Shown: piece by piece, positions 5,798 to 6,667 of the stretch
Layout: every line of letters starts with the position of its first letter
Position numbering within the stretch: the stretch's first letter is position 1
From: Acetobacteraceae bacterium
GTDB lineage: Bacteria; Pseudomonadota; Alphaproteobacteria; Acetobacterales; Acetobacteraceae
Direction: 5' to 3'
NCBI GenBank assembly: GCA_019237355.1
Contig: JAFAHH010000192.1
Coordinates: forward strand, 1 to 6,667
DNA length: 6,667 bases
The notes under the pieces: generated by a model
What the model saw: the letters and a program-made list of their open reading frames with translations, nothing else
The model's database searches: none
What the model was told of the DNA's origin: nothing
Made by a program: the position numbers and the translations under genes

Positions 5798-6205
5798 ATG
5801 TCTCGTTCGCACAGGCCTGAACGTCGCCGAGCGCTTTCGATGATATGCGGCGTAATCTTTCTCGCCGCTGCCGGACCGACTTCTGGGGCTGGGAAAGCGT
5901 TCGATGGCGTTTACACCGGAAAGAGGCTGCTGACAAAAGGCCCGGCTGAATCGTGTCCGGTTGAAGAAGATGTATCTGTTACCATTCGTGGCGACACGCT
6001 GACGTTTACGAACAGCGCGCTACGCAATTTCGCTATTGGCTTTAATCCTCATCCGGACGGATCATTCAACGAGACATATGTCGATATCGGAGGTGTCAAT
6101 GTGTTTATTCAGGGTCGCATAACTGGAGACTCTATAGACGCTGACGTCACGAATGCCGTTTGCGAGCATCATTGGCATCTGAAGAAAGAACATCGAGGCC
6201 AATGA
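5798..6205 (+). CDS. Predicted exported small protein, 135 residues
   Basis: Function unknown; no family name recognised. From ATG 5798 the protein has a standard Sec-type signal peptide: a basic n-region ending R9-R-R11, a hydrophobic core (about 12-25, with I16-C-G-V-I-F-L-A-A-A25), and likely cleavage after A31 or A34. The R-R-R is not followed by a Tat consensus. The mature part is about 100 residues, begins near F35-D-G-V-Y-T-G and appears rich in beta strands (VSVTIRGDTLTF, VNVFIQGRITGDSIDADV). C53 and C122 are the only mature cysteines and could form a disulfide in the periplasm. The tail C122-E-H-H-W-H-L-K-K has three histidines near a cysteine, so metal binding is conceivable but unproven. 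GGGAG (5784-5788) lies 9 bases before the chosen start; the longer frame from 5729 would place a charged, signal-less stretch in front. It converges with ackA, 41 bases away. Confidence 0.75.
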   Translation: MSRSHRPERRRALSMICGVIFLAAAGPTSGAGKAFDGVYTGKRLLTKGPAESCPVEEDVSVTIRGDTLTFTNSALRNFAIGFNPHPDGSFNETYVDIGGVNVFIQGRITGDSIDADVTNAVCEHHWHLKKEHRGQ

Positions 6206-6238
6206 CCCTTCACCGCCTCGCGTCGCCCCTGGCGTGCC

Positions 6239-6261
6239 GCCGGGTATTACCCAAACCCGGC
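6239..6261. terminator. Inverted repeat across the ackA stop codon
   Basis: GCCGGGT (6239-6245) and ACCCGGC (6255-6261) form a 7-base-pair stem with a 9-base loop that includes the ackA stop codon (6249-6247). It lies between two convergent genes and could slow transcription from either side. No T-tract follows on either strand, so a terminator role is tentative. Confidence 0.35.
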
Positions 6262-6667
6262 CAGAGCCACTGTCCGGGCATGCCGCGCGATCATAAGATT
6301 CTCGTTGGTCGGAATCGCGTAAGCCGCCACCCGGCTGCTGTTCTTGCTGATTCGTGGGCTATTGGCGGTGTTGGCCTGCTCGTCCAAGACAACCCCCAGC
6401 CATTCGCAGGCCCGGCAGATCGCCGCGCGAATGGCTACGGCGTTCTCGCCCACGCCCGCCGTGAATACGATACCGTCCAAGCCCCCAAGGGCAGCGAGTG
6501 AGCCAATCTCCCGCGCCACCCGGTAGCAGAATACCGATATCGCGAATTGTGCATGCGGATCGTTACTCGCCAGCAGGTCCCGGAAATCCGATGATACCTG
6601 CGACAGGCCAAGCATTCCGGACCGCCGGTACAGCAGGCCCTCCACATCCCGCGGTTTCATCCCCTTC
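6247..6667 (-). CDS. ackA: Acetate kinase, C-terminal part (cut by window edge)
   Basis: The last 139 residues or so of acetate kinase, which makes ATP and acetate from acetyl-phosphate and ADP (reversible), in the cytoplasm. The reading frame stays open to the window edge, and the first visible residues (K-G-M-K-P-R-D-V-E-G-L-L-Y-R-R-S-G) are internal family sequence, so the ATG at 6660 is not the real start; about 260 residues should lie outside. Signature stretches are G-L-S-Q-V-S-S-D-F-R-D-L, the nucleotide-binding D-G-I-V-F-T-A-G-V-G-E-N with its following IR, and the C-terminal I-P-T-N-E-N-L-M-I-A-R-H. Acetate kinases usually read GLSG and TNEE at two of these places; Q and N here are mild departures. 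It is the functional partner of pta at 3138-4091 but is on the opposite strand, so it belongs to a different transcript, with its promoter outside the window. Confidence 0.93.
   Translation of the reverse strand, partial: KGMKPRDVEGLLYRRSGMLGLSQVSSDFRDLLASNDPHAQFAISVFCYRVAREIGSLAALGGLDGIVFTAGVGENAVAIRAAICRACEWLGVVLDEQANTANSPRISKNSSRVAAYAIPTNENLMIARHARTVALAGFG

Noticed and set aside
5133..5843. 236-residue open frame on the plus strand spanning two genes and the gap between them
   Set aside because: Low-complexity Ser/Arg-rich translation overlapping two better-supported genes in another frame.

Overview
The window looks like a stretch of alphaproteobacterial chromosome. The evidence is high GC, codon use rich in third-position G/C, an FNR/FixK-type site, and conserved hypothetical proteins of a kind I associate with Rhizobiales and related groups. 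The genus cannot be fixed from the sequence. No tRNA, rRNA, CRISPR array, insertion sequence or phage gene is visible.

Layout. Positions 1-179 hold no supported gene. A GNAT-type acetyltransferase gene lies on the minus strand (180-725). A divergent intergenic region (726-901) carries a near-consensus FNR/FixK box (829-842). It is followed on the plus strand by a tight three-gene run: a DUF3141 alpha/beta-hydrolase related to PHA synthases (902-3130), a phosphate acetyl/butyryltransferase (3138-4091), and the enoyl-ACP reductase FabI (4132-4953). A strong hairpin (4966-4987) follows fabI. Next come a 177-residue conserved hypothetical protein (5066-5599) and a 135-residue predicted exported protein (5798-6205), both plus strand. 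The right edge holds the C-terminal third of acetate kinase on the minus strand (6247-6667, continuing outside), converging on the exported-protein gene.

How the genes may work together (inference). Phosphotransacylase plus acetate kinase turns acyl-CoA into acyl-phosphate and then ATP. FabI consumes NADH while reducing an enoyl thioester. The DUF3141 protein keeps a Cys-Asp-His triad like that of PHA synthases, so it could transfer or hydrolyse acyl thioesters. With an oxygen-responsive FNR/FixK-type site in front, the run reads as a low-oxygen acyl-CoA overflow and redox-balancing module. The divergent GNAT protein resembles Pat-type lysine acetyltransferases and could tie acetyl-CoA level to protein acetylation. 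The DUF3141 protein and the two small hypothetical proteins are the least understood parts.
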